64,000 nt of DNA from Lysobacterales bacterium (GCA_019510125.1 JAEKKX010000022.1:1-64000), one strand, 5' to 3'. Shown: positions 9,505 to 18,930, numbered from the stretch's first letter. The notes: generated by a model from the sequence alone, not told the origin. Made by a program: numbers and translations.

Positions 9505-10425
9505 CTATCGTTTCTTTGGGCTGATTGGGGCTTGGTAGCCCGGAGCCAGCTTGGCGTTCTCGACGCCGTACAGCGCCAGCGGATCGCTGAGCCACAGGCG
9601 GTACTGTTCTTCCTTGAGCCGATGGTCGGGCGAGCAGTCCACGCTCCAGCGCAGCAGCATGTAGCCCGCGACGGCGGCGCGAACACGCATCCGGATCGAG
9701 CCGTCGGTCATCCCGTAGTCCATCTTGATGATCTCGGGGCGCTCAAGGCGCGGGTGCGGCACGAAGTCCAGCTCGACGATGCGCGTCCACTGGATGTCGT
9801 TGTCCGGACGCTCGTTCGCCTGCGGCTCCTCATCAAGAAGGGTCGGCGCTTCGATGCGCGTGACGACAAAGTCCCGAAACTCCCCGCTCTTGCGATCAAA
9901 GGCCCGGACGTGCCAACGCAGACCGGTGTCCACCAGGGCAAAGGGCACGATGACCCGCTCGGACTCTCCGCTGCTCATCGAGTGGTAGCGGATGGCGACG
10001 GGTCGCTTGGCGTGGATCGCCCGGCAGACCGGGGCCAACACATCCATCCTGGGGTTGCTCAGAGCGGTAGGCGACTCGCACGGCAGCAGCGGCTGCGTTG
10101 CGCCGGTCACGCCATCGCCGAAGCCCAGAGCCAGCGCCGACAGCACGCGCTGCGATGCGTGGTCGAACAGCGGGGAGAACGCCTGCCCGATGCGGTAGAT
10201 CTTGTTGCTGCCGTCGAAGGTGATGTTCTGCGGCGCGATTTCCCGGTACAGCGCCAAATCGCGTGTCGCCCCTGCCGGAGCAACGCCAAAACGGTCGATC
10301 AGGTCGGGGCGGCCAATCTCACCGAAGAAGTAGAGCCGGAAGTCGATGTAGGCCAGCCGCTCGCGCTGGGCGTGGCTCAAGCTCTCAACGCGCTGGGGAT
10401 GCATGGTCAGGTGATCCTCACCCAC
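9505..10425 (-). CDS. WYL-domain transcriptional regulator (BrxR/CapW-like)
   Basis: The 306-residue protein begins with a winged-helix region (AYIDFRLYFFGEIGRPDLIDRF at about 25-46). A WYL domain follows (RPVAIRYHSMSSGE, FALVDTGLRWHVRAFDRKSGEFRDF) and then a C-terminal WCX-like region. This is the arrangement of BrxR and CapW, homodimeric repressors found at the head of BREX, CBASS and R-M operons and thought to relieve repression when they sense a nucleic-acid or nucleotide signal. It is the first gene of the operon, 15 bp before the DUF262 gene. A 15-bp palindrome lies 60 bp upstream and is a reasonable operator. Autoregulation of the whole operon is my inference. Confidence 0.85.
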   Translation of the reverse strand: MGEDHLTMHPQRVESLSHAQRERLAYIDFRLYFFGEIGRPDLIDRFGVAPAGATRDLALYREIAPQNITFDGSNKIYRIGQAFSPLFDHASQRVLSALALGFGDGVTGATQPLLPCESPTALSNPRMDVLAPVCRAIHAKRPVAIRYHSMSSGESERVIVPFALVDTGLRWHVRAFDRKSGEFRDFVVTRIEAPTLLDEEPQANERPDNDIQWTRIVELDFVPHPRLERPEIIKMDYGMTDGSIRMRVRAAVAGYMLLRWSVDCSPDHRLKEEQYRLWLSDPLALYGVENAKLAPGYQAPISPKKR

Positions 10426-10484
10426 GGAAGATGACGGTTAGACCGAAATTGGTTGTTCGATTGCTCATTTCTAGGCAGTTTACA

Positions 10485-10499
10485 TCATCAAATTGATGA
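10485..10499. promoter_or_regulatory. Candidate WYL operator palindrome
   Basis: The sequence TCATCAAATTGATGA has two perfect 7-bp arms around one base. It lies in the AT-richest part of this intergenic region, about 60 bp before the WYL start, where a repressor would block RNA polymerase. No second copy was seen nearby. Confidence 0.45.
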
Positions 10500-10612
10500 C
10501 ATAATACTCTGCGACGGAAGCTGGGGCAATGAGGTATGGCGAGTGAATGCCGGGGTAGTGTGAAGTTGATCGGTTTGCGCTCCTCGCCGTCCAGGATTTC
10601 GCTTGTCGTAAG

Positions 10613-11017
10613 GTGAAGCGTGGAATCGAGATCACTGCCATTCCCTACATCTGCCCCGCAGGCTTCTGGACGATTGGTTACGGCCACTTCTGCGATCCGA
10701 AGCATCCGCCGATCACGGAGGCAGAAGCCGAGGCCTATCTGGCGCGAGATCTGCAGACGGCTCTGGCGGCGACGCTGCGCTACTGCCCTGTGCTGGCCAC
10801 CGAGCCCGAGAGCCGGATCGCGACCATCGTGGACTTCACGTTCAACCTCGGGGCGGGGCGGCTGCAGACCTCGACGCTGCGACGGCGGATCAACCAACGA
10901 GACTGGAGTGCAGCCGCAACAGAGCTGCGTCGATGGGTCTATGGTGGCGGCAAAGTGCTGCCGGGACTCTTCGCGCGACGAGAGGCTGAAATTTCCTTAC
11001 TGGACACCAAAGTGTAG
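10613..11017 (+). CDS. Phage-type lysozyme (GH24), short or N-terminally degraded
   Basis: The 134-residue product contains PYICPAGFWTIGYGH, the signature of phage endolysins of the GH24/RrrD type, followed by the usual helical part (FTFNLGAGRLQTSTLRRRIN, then LPGLFARREAEISLL). The GTG start gives an N-terminus without the signal-anchor of most endolysins. The Glu that should precede the Tyr by about seven residues sits one residue closer (RGIEITAIPY), so the active-site region looks altered. No holin or spanin is adjacent. It lies alone between the R-M operon and the stress-tolerance block and is the only phage-derived gene seen here, probably a remnant. Confidence 0.7.
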   Translation: MKRGIEITAIPYICPAGFWTIGYGHFCDPKHPPITEAEAEAYLARDLQTALAATLRYCPVLATEPESRIATIVDFTFNLGAGRLQTSTLRRRINQRDWSAAATELRRWVYGGGKVLPGLFARREAEISLLDTKV

Positions 11018-11098
11018 GGCATCGAGTTTCTGCGGCGCGAATACTTCATGCATCCCATCGTTATTCTTTGCCGATCCCCAGAAGTCATCAACTCCAGA

Positions 11099-12253
11099 TC
11101 AGGCGCCAGGTTGCAACTCCACGCGCACTTCCCGTGGCTTACCGGCCCGCTCGACTGACAAGACCACAACATCTCCTACCTTTTGGTCGTCAAGCCGTGC
11201 GAGCAGTTTGGCGACATCGTCGACGGGAGCGCCGTCTATGCCTGTGATACGGTCTCCCGGCACGATGCCTTCGGGGCCAACGGTGATACCGCTCAGCCCC
11301 GCCTTTTGCGCCGCTGAGCCAGGGGCGACACGGAGCACAAACACGCCTTGGGTACTGGTCAGTGCCTGCAATCGGCGGTTGAGCTGCTCGTCTACCTCGA
11401 TCCCAAGCGCCGGACGGATGTATTTGCCGGTCTTGATAAGTTGTGGCACCACACGCATGACCGTGTCCACCGGTACGGCGAAGCCAATCCCAGCCGATGC
11501 ACCGGAAGGGCTGTAGATCGCTGTGTTGATGCCGATCAGACGGCCGGCGGAATCGAGCAACGGCCCACCCGAGTTGCCGGGGTTGATAGCGGCATCGGTT
11601 TGAATCAGGTGTTCGATGGTCACTCCGCCAGATTCTCCGGGCAGCGATCGATCTAGCGCGGACACGATGCCGTTGGTGAGTGTCCAATCCAGGCCGAAGG
11701 GGTTGCCGATGGCGAACACCTTTTGTCCCACCTTGAGGTCTGCGCTGGTGCCGACCGGAACGGCGGGCGGGCGCTGGAAGCCGACGCCGATTTTGAGCAC
11801 CGCGATATCGTGTGCCGGACTCACTCCGACCAGCGCGGCTTGGTAATCGCGGCCGTCGGCCAGTTTGACCGTGGCCTCCGACGCCCCCTGAATCACATGA
11901 AAGTTGGTAACGACATGACCGGCGTCATCCCAGATGAAACCCGAACCCGTCCCGCGCGGCACGGAAAAGACGTTGCGCGTCCAGACATCTCGTACCAGTT
12001 GGGACGTCGTGATGTAGACCACCGATCCCCGGGATTTCTCGAACAGTTCGATGGTGGCCTGTTCGTCAGCGGCCAGATCGCCACGCGGCGTGACGGTGCG
12101 CTCAGCGGCTTGGCGCGGGCTGAACCAGGCCTCGATGGCGGGCAGGAACTGCCAGAACAGCATGAGTGCGGCAACGCACGCAGTGATGAAGAGCCACCGC
12201 CGGACGAAATGATCCGGAGCTGGGCGTTGTGGGTAAGGATCGTGGTAAGCCAT
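11099..12253 (-). CDS. Membrane-anchored trypsin-like protease of the DegQ/DegS family (TLST type)
   Basis: This 384-residue protease has one N-terminal membrane segment (about residues 19-40, FITACVAALMLFWQFLP). Its trypsin-like domain has His in TNFHVIQG, Asp in HDIAVLKI and Ser in GNSGGPLL, and a single PDZ domain lies at the C-terminus. The layout fits periplasmic quality-control proteases that cut misfolded envelope proteins. A purine-rich stretch (AAAGGAAC) precedes ATG 12253, and the longer frame upstream to 12484 is an overlap artefact within htpX. It is the last gene of the stress-tolerance block, 23 bp after the M48 protease gene. A deg gene also closes the published TLST/LHR islands. 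Confidence 0.87.
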   Translation of the reverse strand: MAYHDPYPQRPAPDHFVRRWLFITACVAALMLFWQFLPAIEAWFSPRQAAERTVTPRGDLAADEQATIELFEKSRGSVVYITTSQLVRDVWTRNVFSVPRGTGSGFIWDDAGHVVTNFHVIQGASEATVKLADGRDYQAALVGVSPAHDIAVLKIGVGFQRPPAVPVGTSADLKVGQKVFAIGNPFGLDWTLTNGIVSALDRSLPGESGGVTIEHLIQTDAAINPGNSGGPLLDSAGRLIGINTAIYSPSGASAGIGFAVPVDTVMRVVPQLIKTGKYIRPALGIEVDEQLNRRLQALTSTQGVFVLRVAPGSAAQKAGLSGITVGPEGIVPGDRITGIDGAPVDDVAKLLARLDDQKVGDVVVLSVERAGKPREVRVELQPGA

Positions 12254-12276
12254 GGCGGGGGTTCCTTTCGAGTGAT

Positions 12277-13242
12277 TTAGCGCCAAAGGCCGCTCAGGCC
12301 CCGGCGTGGCGGGCGCATCGGGGCGAACGACCTTGGCGCGAGATATTCCGTTTGGTACGGCAGGGCCTGCGATGGCTGAGGCGCCAACGCCATCAGGCGC
12401 GCGATACGATCCTCTGTCGCCGGATGCGTGCGCAACCAGGACGGTTCGGGATTCCCCCAGCCGGGCAACAACCAGGCTCGCCACGAGCGGCTCACCCGCT
12501 CGATCTTCGCCAGCGCCGAGGCGAGCCCGTGCGGATCTCCCGTCAGCTCTACTGCCATCCGGTCGGCATCGAACTCTCGCACACGTGACAGACCCAACTG
12601 TGCGAGCAGTGCAAGTTGCGGCGAAGCGGCCAACAACAGTAAGCCAATCCAGTTAATTTCTGCTGCACCGACCAGCAAGGCTGGCATGCTGATCAGGAGC
12701 GCGACCTGACCCAACAACGCCAGCAGGTTCGTGAGCCGGCTGATCGAATCGGCCAAGCCCATGACACGAAGATCTTCTTGAGCGATGTGCGCGACTTCAT
12801 GCGCCAGCACGGCTTGCAGTTCGCGCATACTCAGGCTGCGGAGCAGGCCATCGGTGAGGGCAATGGAGGCAAGGCGCCTGGAGCCGGTGGCAAAGGCATT
12901 GACGATGTCGCTGGGCACATAGTACGGAACCGGCGTGTTCGGCAATCCTGCGCGAGCTGCGAGCGCTCGCAGCAACGACCAGATTGCGGGGGCTTCATCA
13001 GGGCGCAAGGGACGGGCGCCATACAGACGCAAGGTCATCGCGGAGGCGGCGACAGGTTCGATCAGCAGGGTCAATGCGCATGTTGCCAGTGCCAGCCAAA
13101 GGCCAATCTCGCCGAACAGCAGACTGCCAGCGGCAGCTGCGATCCCCACCAGGGTCAAAACCAGCAGCGCGGTTTGAAAGCGATTGAGCCAGCGGTGCCT
13201 CGACCTGGCATCGTGTCGGCCGACTAGACCATAGGGGGTCAT
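12277..13242 (-). CDS. HtpX-like M48 membrane metalloprotease
   Basis: The 321-residue protein is a zinc metalloprotease of family M48. It has HEVAH (in AVLAHEVAHIAQED) plus a downstream Glu-containing helix (REFDADRMAVEL), and at least four hydrophobic segments: two near the N-terminus and two between the HEVAH helix and the REFDAD segment. HtpX-type proteases degrade damaged membrane proteins together with FtsH, which is encoded in the same operon. I chose ATG 13242, 8 bp after psiE. In-frame ATGs at 13278 and 13269 would overlap psiE and cannot be excluded. The C-terminal tail after residue 285 is rich in Pro and Arg. Confidence 0.87.
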   Translation of the reverse strand: MTPYGLVGRHDARSRHRWLNRFQTALLVLTLVGIAAAAGSLLFGEIGLWLALATCALTLLIEPVAASAMTLRLYGARPLRPDEAPAIWSLLRALAARAGLPNTPVPYYVPSDIVNAFATGSRRLASIALTDGLLRSLSMRELQAVLAHEVAHIAQEDLRVMGLADSISRLTNLLALLGQVALLISMPALLVGAAEINWIGLLLLAASPQLALLAQLGLSRVREFDADRMAVELTGDPHGLASALAKIERVSRSWRAWLLPGWGNPEPSWLRTHPATEDRIARLMALAPQPSQALPYQTEYLAPRSFAPMRPPRRGLSGLWR

Positions 13243-13249
13243 GCCTCCA

Positions 13250-13720
13250 TTACTCGCTCTTGCGGTCATCGCGTTCACGCATGAGCCAATAGGTCAGACC
13301 CAAGGCCAGTACCGTCCCCGCCAGCGCGGCCACTTTGGCAGGATCAACGTCGGGTTCTAGGATGATGAACTTGCGGGCCAGTGCCAGGATCGCGATCAGA
13401 ATGACGGTCTTGACCTGGATGATGCTTTCCTTGCGCAGAGCCACTTTGACGATCGAATGCTTGAATTCCATGGCGATCAGCAGCGTCATGGTGGCACCGA
13501 ACACCAGCTGGAAAACCTTATGATCCAGTGGATTCAGCGCATCCATGACGAGCAGTGTGAACACCAGCCGAATCAACTGAATCAGCGAAATCACAATTAC
13601 CAACGCGATGACGCCCGAAAGCGTGATGGCAACGAACTGCTCGAAGCGCTCGTAAACCGTCATCAACCGCCACTGGGAGCGTATCTCGTCAAGGGCCGTG
13701 TGGCCAGATTCTTTATTCAT
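13250..13720 (-). CDS. psiE: PsiE family membrane protein
   Basis: This 156-residue protein has four predicted membrane helices (about 28-60, 72-85, 104-117 and 125-148) and the PsiE pattern of short basic loops (MEFKHSIVKVALRKESIIQVKTVI). PsiE is induced by phosphate starvation in Escherichia coli, but its molecular role is unknown. Its place here between thioredoxin and protease genes is typical of the TLST stress island. A 75-bp gap separates it from the thioredoxin gene. It is followed closely by the M48 protease gene. Confidence 0.87.
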   Translation of the reverse strand: MNKESGHTALDEIRSQWRLMTVYERFEQFVAITLSGVIALVIVISLIQLIRLVFTLLVMDALNPLDHKVFQLVFGATMTLLIAMEFKHSIVKVALRKESIIQVKTVILIAILALARKFIILEPDVDPAKVAALAGTVLALGLTYWLMRERDDRKSE

Positions 13721-13795
13721 AAGCGTTGCGCTCTCTCTTTCAATGAAACGTTAATGGAACGGAGAGTCCGAGAAGACGACTCGATCACACCTGAA

Positions 13796-14236
13796 TCACC
13801 GGGGCAATTGCGAAGCCACCCAGCGCATAATGTCCTGCGCGCCCATGGCGCCCGCCTGACGTGCAACCTCATGTCCCCCCCGGAACAAAATCAGGGTTGG
13901 AATGCTGCGAATACCGAACTGGGCGGCCAGGTGAGGCTCGGCCTCGGTATTTACCTTGGCCAACCTCACCTTGGGTTCAAGCAGGGAGGCTGCCTGCTCG
14001 AACTGCGGCGCCATCATCTTGCACGGTCCACACCACGGCGCCCAAAAGTCAACCAGCAGCGGCAGGTCACTGCGCTCCAGATGACGGGCGAAGGTCGCTG
14101 TGGTCAGATCAATGGGTTCTCCGGTGAACAGCGGGTGCTGGCACCGCCCGCAATTGGGCTTCTCTGCCAACTTGTTGGCTGGCACGCGATTGATGGATTG
14201 GCAGTGTGGGCAGACGATATGAATGCTGTCACTCAT
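13796..14236 (-). CDS. Thioredoxin 2-type protein with N-terminal zinc ribbon
   Basis: The 146-residue protein begins with a zinc ribbon (CPHC at 9-12, CGRC at 29-32) and then a thioredoxin fold with the active site WCGPC at 68-72 and the cis-proline segment RSIPTLILF. This is the TrxC architecture, which resists oxidative stress by reducing cytosolic disulfides. ATG 14236 overlaps the ftsH stop by 4 bp (ATGA), so the longer frame beginning at 14296 is not used. In the TLST islands this gene is the trxGI member. Confidence 0.92.
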   Translation of the reverse strand: MSDSIHIVCPHCQSINRVPANKLAEKPNCGRCQHPLFTGEPIDLTTATFARHLERSDLPLLVDFWAPWCGPCKMMAPQFEQAASLLEPKVRLAKVNTEAEPHLAAQFGIRSIPTLILFRGGHEVARQAGAMGAQDIMRWVASQLPR

Positions 14237-16116
14237 GAGGGGGCTCCTTGGGACACAGAGGAAGTAATGGCTCCGGCAGTTGGGCCGCTGTGACATGGGG
14301 ATTCGAGCTGTAGCCCTTGCGTCAGTTGCCGGATGCTGTATTCATCCAGCGTTTCCCGTGCGAGCAGTTCGCGCGCGCACCGCTCCAGCACTTCTCGGTT
14401 AATTTCGAGAATTCGGTATGCACGATCAAACACACCCATCACGATGTCACGGATGGCTTGGTCGATGCGTGTCTGAGTCGATTCGGCTACCCGGCAGCCA
14501 CCCTGTACCAGTTCAGGCGCATCAAGAAAACGCGGCCTCTGTGCCTCAAAAGCAACGTACCCCAAGCCCTCATCCATGCCGAAGCGCGTAATCATATCGC
14601 GGGCGATGTCGGTGGCCCGCGCGAGATCGTCTGAAGCCCCTGTGGACAGCTCGCCAAACACGAGCTTCTCAGCCGCGCGCCCTCCCAGGAGCACGGCGAT
14701 CTTGTGCTCCAGGTCGGCACGTGTCATCAGAAATCGGTCTTCGGTGGGCCGCTGCAGGGTGTAGCCGAGTGCACCGATGCCACGCGGAACGATTGAAATC
14801 TTGTGTACCGGATCGGTGCCGGGCAGCGCCAGCGCCACCAGCGCATGCCCCATCTCGTGATAGGCCACGGTTTCCCGCTCCTTGGGATTGAGCACTCGGT
14901 TCTTCTTCTCCAGGCCCGCCACGATGCGCTCGATGGCGGCGGTGAAATCCTGCAACTCCACGGCGGACGCTTTGCGCCGGGTCGCGGCCAGCGCGGCCTC
15001 GTTGACCAGGTTCGCGAGGTCTGCACCCGAAAAGCCCGTGGTCAGCGCAGCCACCTGTTCGAGATCGATATCCTGAGCCAGCGTCACCTTCTTGACGTGG
15101 ACTTTCAGGATGTCCAGCCGTCCCTTCTTGTCGGGCCGGTCCACCAGCACCTGACGGTCGAAGCGACCGGCGCGCAGCAGCGCCTGGTCGAGGATTTCGG
15201 GGCGGTTGGTGGCGGCGAGGATGATCAGCCCGACCGAGCTGTCGAAGCCGTCCATCTCCGTGAGCAGCTGGTTGAGGGTCTGCTCGCGCTCGTCGTGGCC
15301 GCCGATGGGGCCGCCGACGCCGCGCGCGCGGCCCAGCGCATCGAGCTCGTCGATGAAGATGATGGCCGGCGCCTGCCCGCGGGCCTGCTCGAACAGGTCG
15401 CGCACGCGCGCTGCACCCACGCCGACGAACATCTCGACGAACTCCGAGCCTGAGATGGAAAAGAACGGTACCCCGGCCTCGCCCGCCACGGCCTTGGTCA
15501 GCAGGGTCTTGCCCGTGCCGGGCGGGCCAACCAGCAACACACCTTTCGGGATGCGCGCCCCGAGCCGTCCATACTCCTGCGGATTCTTGAGGAAATCGAC
15601 GATCTCAACCAACTCCGCCTTGGCCTCATCGACACCAGCGACATCGGCAAAGGTCACGCCAGTGTTCTTCTCCATGAATACCTTGGCACGGCTCTTGCCG
15701 ATGCTCAGGAAGCCGCCCATGCCCTGCTTCTCGGCGAAGCGGCGGAACAGGAAGAACCAGACGCCGAAGAAGGCCACCGCCGGCAGAATCCAGGAGAGCA
15801 CATCACGTAGCCAGGTGCTTTCCACCACCCGCGCGTAAGGCACGTCGTACTTGGACAGCCGCTCGGCCAGGTCGGGTTCGACGCGAGTGGCCACGATGGT
15901 GGTCTTGCCCCGGCTGTCCGGCGATTTCAGGCGCCCGGTGACCGTGCGGTCCGACACCAGCACTTCGGCGACGCGCCCCTCGGCCAGCGCCTTCTCGAAT
16001 TCGCTGTAGGGCACGGGCTCGACGGTCTTGGCCGCCTGCCAGTAGTTCTGCAGCGTCAGCAGCAACAGGCCGGCGACGATCCAGTAGCCAATGTTCCATT
16101 GATCTTTCTTTTCCAT
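14233..16116 (-). CDS. ftsH: FtsH-type AAA+ membrane zinc protease (island copy)
   Basis: This 627-residue protein has membrane segments at about 12-25 and 105-125 around a periplasmic domain. Its AAA+ domain has Walker A GPPGTGKT at 197-204, Walker [11 protein letters not shown] near 252 and the second region of homology ([21 protein letters not shown]). The zinc site is HEMGH at 420-424. FtsH extracts and degrades membrane and misfolded proteins. It differs from housekeeping FtsH in context: it is flanked by cls and trx instead of rlmE. The ATG at 16116 is preferred to 16134 because the MEKKDQW start matches the usual length. This corresponds to ftsHGI of the TLST. The housekeeping gene should lie elsewhere. 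Confidence 0.93.
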   Translation of the reverse strand: MEKKDQWNIGYWIVAGLLLLTLQNYWQAAKTVEPVPYSEFEKALAEGRVAEVLVSDRTVTGRLKSPDSRGKTTIVATRVEPDLAERLSKYDVPYARVVESTWLRDVLSWILPAVAFFGVWFFLFRRFAEKQGMGGFLSIGKSRAKVFMEKNTGVTFADVAGVDEAKAELVEIVDFLKNPQEYGRLGARIPKGVLLVGPPGTGKTLLTKAVAGEAGVPFFSISGSEFVEMFVGVGAARVRDLFEQARGQAPAIIFIDELDALGRARGVGGPIGGHDEREQTLNQLLTEMDGFDSSVGLIILAATNRPEILDQALLRAGRFDRQVLVDRPDKKGRLDILKVHVKKVTLAQDIDLEQVAALTTGFSGADLANLVNEAALAATRRKASAVELQDFTAAIERIVAGLEKKNRVLNPKERETVAYHEMGHALVALALPGTDPVHKISIVPRGIGALGYTLQRPTEDRFLMTRADLEHKIAVLLGGRAAEKLVFGELSTGASDDLARATDIARDMITRFGMDEGLGYVAFEAQRPRFLDAPELVQGGCRVAESTQTRIDQAIRDIVMGVFDRAYRILEINREVLERCARELLARETLDEYSIRQLTQGLQLESPCHSGPTAGAITSSVSQGAPS

Positions 16117-16143
16117 GGGCAATGTTCCTCGCAAGTCGTGCCG

Positions 16144-17595
16144 CTAGAGAATGGGGGTGAACAGACGGGCCACCCCGTCGCGCAAGCGGATGGCCAGCGG
16201 GCGGGCGCGCAACGCCATGGCCGATATCTCGTTCGATGCATCACGGGCGGCATCAAAAAGGGATGACAGCCGCCTAGACAGCGCGGTGTCGTACACCTCC
16301 ACATTGAACTCGAAGTTGAGGCGCAGGCTGCGCGCATCCCAATTGGCCGAACCCAGGCAGCACCACTGGCCGTCTATCAGCATCAGCTTGCTGTGGTCGA
16401 ACGGGCCAGGCCGTTCGAAGATGCGTACACCGTGCTCCAGCACCTGCCAGTAGTGGGCGCGCGCGGCCCATTGCACCGTGGGATGGTCGCCGTTTGCGGG
16501 CGTCAGCACCTCGACGCGCACGCCGCGCAACGCGGCCGTGCTCAGCGCCGCGATCATCGGCTGATCGGGCACGAAGTAAGGTGTCCAGATGCGCACCGAA
16601 TGCTTCGCCGCGCTCAAAGCGCCCATGAAGGTCCAGCGCATCCTGTCCAGGGCCTCATCGGGACCGGCCTCGATGCCGCGCGCCCAAGAGGTTCCTTGCT
16701 CATCAGCCGTTGCGGGCGGTTCGCCCCAGAAACCCTTGCTGAGCCGCTCGCCCGTGGTATCGCACCAATCATCGGTGAAGCACCGCATCAGATGCGCAAC
16801 CACCGGCCCGCGCAGACGAAAGTGCAAATCGTGACAGGCCTGCTCCGGCGCATCGGGCCGCCAATACGGGCTGCAGATGTTCATGCCACCGGTGAAACCT
16901 GTCTCGCCATCGATCACCAGCAGCTTGCGGTGATTGCGCAGATGCGCGGCATGCAGGCGCGCGGGAATCAACGTCGGGTTGAACGTAGCTGCCGGAACGC
17001 CGGCGCGTTGCAAGGCGCGGTAGGCGCTGCGGGGCGACCAGCGGGCATAGACGTCGTCGATCAGCACCCGCACTTGCACGCCGCGCTCATGAGCCCGGCG
17101 CAGCGCATCGACGAACTGCGCCCCGATGCCTTGGCTGTCGAAGATGTACGAAGCCAGCGCGACGCTGTGCCGCGCCGACTCGATGGCAGCGAGCATGGCC
17201 GGGTAGGCCTGCTCGCCATCGACGAGCGGCTCGATGCGGTTGCCGCTGGTCAGCGACTGGCCGGTGGCACGTCCCACCAGGTGCGCCAGGCCGGCAAACG
17301 GCGCCGATACGGCCTGGGGCATCGTAGGCACGAGGTCCTGCCGAACAGCAGGATCTGCCCCCGGAAACAGCCGCCGCGCCCGCCGCTGGTAACGGTTGAT
17401 GCCGAACAGCCCATACAGCAGCGAACCGGCAAGCGGCAACAAGGCGATCAGCAGTACCCACAGCGTGGCCGATCGCGGGTCACGCTTGTAGATGATCGCG
17501 TGCCCCGCTGTGGGGATAGCGACCGCCAGCGACACGAGGGTGGCTGCCCATGTCAGCCCGTTGGGGTCGGACACGACAGCCTCCCCATGACTCAA
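16144..17595 (-). CDS. cls: Cardiolipin synthase, phospholipase D family
   Basis: The 483-residue protein starts with two hydrophobic helices (about 14-30 and 42-66). It then has two HKD motifs: HRKLLVIDGETGFTGGMN and HSKLMLIDGQWCCLGSANWD. The family joins phosphatidylglycerol units into cardiolipin at the inner membrane. Its start overlaps the end of the clpG fragment by 4 bp, so it belongs to the same transcript. Membrane-lipid adjustment fits the heat and envelope stress theme of the block. The stop lies 27 bp before ftsH. Confidence 0.9.
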   Translation of the reverse strand: MSHGEAVVSDPNGLTWAATLVSLAVAIPTAGHAIIYKRDPRSATLWVLLIALLPLAGSLLYGLFGINRYQRRARRLFPGADPAVRQDLVPTMPQAVSAPFAGLAHLVGRATGQSLTSGNRIEPLVDGEQAYPAMLAAIESARHSVALASYIFDSQGIGAQFVDALRRAHERGVQVRVLIDDVYARWSPRSAYRALQRAGVPAATFNPTLIPARLHAAHLRNHRKLLVIDGETGFTGGMNICSPYWRPDAPEQACHDLHFRLRGPVVAHLMRCFTDDWCDTTGERLSKGFWGEPPATADEQGTSWARGIEAGPDEALDRMRWTFMGALSAAKHSVRIWTPYFVPDQPMIAALSTAALRGVRVEVLTPANGDHPTVQWAARAHYWQVLEHGVRIFERPGPFDHSKLMLIDGQWCCLGSANWDARSLRLNFEFNVEVYDTALSRRLSSLFDAARDASNEISAMALRARPLAIRLRDGVARLFTPIL

Positions 17596-18896
17596 GATTC
17601 GCCGCCCGCTGACTTCTTCTTGCGCGCAGGCTTGCTCGCGTCGCTCGGCGGCGTCTCGGCCACGTTCGCGGCATCGGGCTTCTCAGGCTCGGCCGGCTTC
17701 GCGGGTGGCTCCTGGCGCTCGAAGACCACCCGTTCGGCCTTGTCGTCCCAGCGGGCGCTGGCGTGATCGGCCTTGCCGATACCGCCACCCAGCATCTCGC
17801 GCGCCAGAGCAGTTTCCAGCTCGCTGCGGATCAGCCGCTTGAGCTCACGCGCGCCGAACTCGGGCTTGTAGCCTTCCTCCGCGAAGTGATCGATCAAGGT
17901 CTGATCGAAGGCGAGCGTCACGCCCTGGCTGGCGGCGTTGCGGGCCACACGATCGAGCTGCAGGCCGACGATATGGCGGATCTCCTCCTTGCCCAGCGCA
18001 TGGAAGACGATGATCTCGTCGATGCGGTTGAGGAACTCGGGGCGGAAGTGTCCGCGCAGCACGTCCATCACCTCGCCCTTGGTCTTCTCGTATTCCTCGC
18101 CGGCGGCGCCACGGGCCTTCAGCCGACGCTGGATGATGTCCGAGCCCAAGTTCGAGGTGGCGATGATGATGGTATTGGTGAAATCCACCACCCGGCCCTT
18201 GCCGTCGGTGAGCCGCCCGTCGTCGAACACCTGCAGCAGGATGTTGTAGACGTCGGGGTGAGCCTTCTCGATCTCGTCCAGCAGCAACACGCTGTAGGGT
18301 TTGCGCCGCACCTTCTCGGTGAGCTGGCCACCCTCGTCGTAGCCGACGTAACCCGGAGGCGCCCCCACCAGGCGTGCCACGGTATGGCGTTCACCGTACT
18401 CGGACATGTCGATGCGCAGCAGAGCACCTTCATCGCCATAGATGGACTCGGCCAGCGCCTTGGCGAGCTCGGTCTTGCCCACGCCGGTCGGCCCGAGGAA
18501 CAGAAAAGTCGCCACCGGCTTGCTGCCTTCGCGCAGGCCCGCGCGCGACAACCGCACGGCATCGGCCACCGCGCGCACTGCTTCGTCCTGGCCCACCAGG
18601 CGCTCGTGCAGCCGCTGCTCCAGATGCAGCAGCTTCTCGCGTTCTTCCACCGTCAGCTCGTTGACCGGAATGCCGGTCAGGCGCGAGACGATCTGCGCGA
18701 CATGCTCGGCCTTGACTTCGGCGCTGCCCGAGGCGCGCTCGCGTTCCCATTCCTCGACAAGCTTCTTGAGTTCGGCCTCTTTGGCCTCGATGTGCTTGCC
18801 CAGCTCGGCGGCCTTGTCGTACTGCTTGCGCGAGGCCACATAGTCCTGCTCACGCCGCAGCTGGTGCAGTTCGGACTCCAGCTCTTGCACCACCAA
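17592..18896 (-). pseudogene. C-terminal half of a ClpG/ClpK-type disaggregase
   Basis: About 434 residues remain. They begin inside the middle coiled-coil (LRREQDYVASRKQYDKAAEL) and contain the whole second AAA+ module, with Walker A GPTGVGKT at 135-142, Walker B VLLLDEIEKAHPD, pore-loop region GAPPGYVGYDEGG, sensor segment IIIATSNLGSD and the ClpB-like C-terminal domain. A Pro/Lys/Ala-rich tail follows (residues about 400-434). The N-terminal domain and first AAA+ module are missing. A full ClpG has roughly 950 residues. The only start is a TTG at 18896 a few bases from the subtilase hairpin. ClpG is a stand-alone disaggregase giving extreme heat tolerance. This fragment should not function as one. 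It is probably expressed, if at all, by read-through from the subtilase gene. Confidence 0.85.
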
Positions 18897-18900
18897 ACGG

Positions 18901-18930
18901 AAAGCCCCGGGCGCAGGCCCGGGGCTTTTT
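18901..18930. terminator. Hairpin terminator at the island junction
   Basis: A 12-bp perfect stem (AAAGCCCCGGGC and its complement) around a GCAG loop, flanked by A and T runs, lies 43 bp after the subtilase stop. The clpG fragment begins right beside it, so it marks the boundary between chromosomal and accessory DNA. Confidence 0.75.

Noticed and set aside
10430-11098. tRNA gene or att site beside the lysozyme gene
   Set aside because: No cloverleaf or direct repeat pair could be found by eye. Only the WYL palindrome and the lysozyme remnant are visible.
14233-16116. Housekeeping ftsH
   Set aside because: Its neighbours are cls, trx, psiE, htpX and deg rather than the usual rlmE or folP genes, so it fits the island copy.
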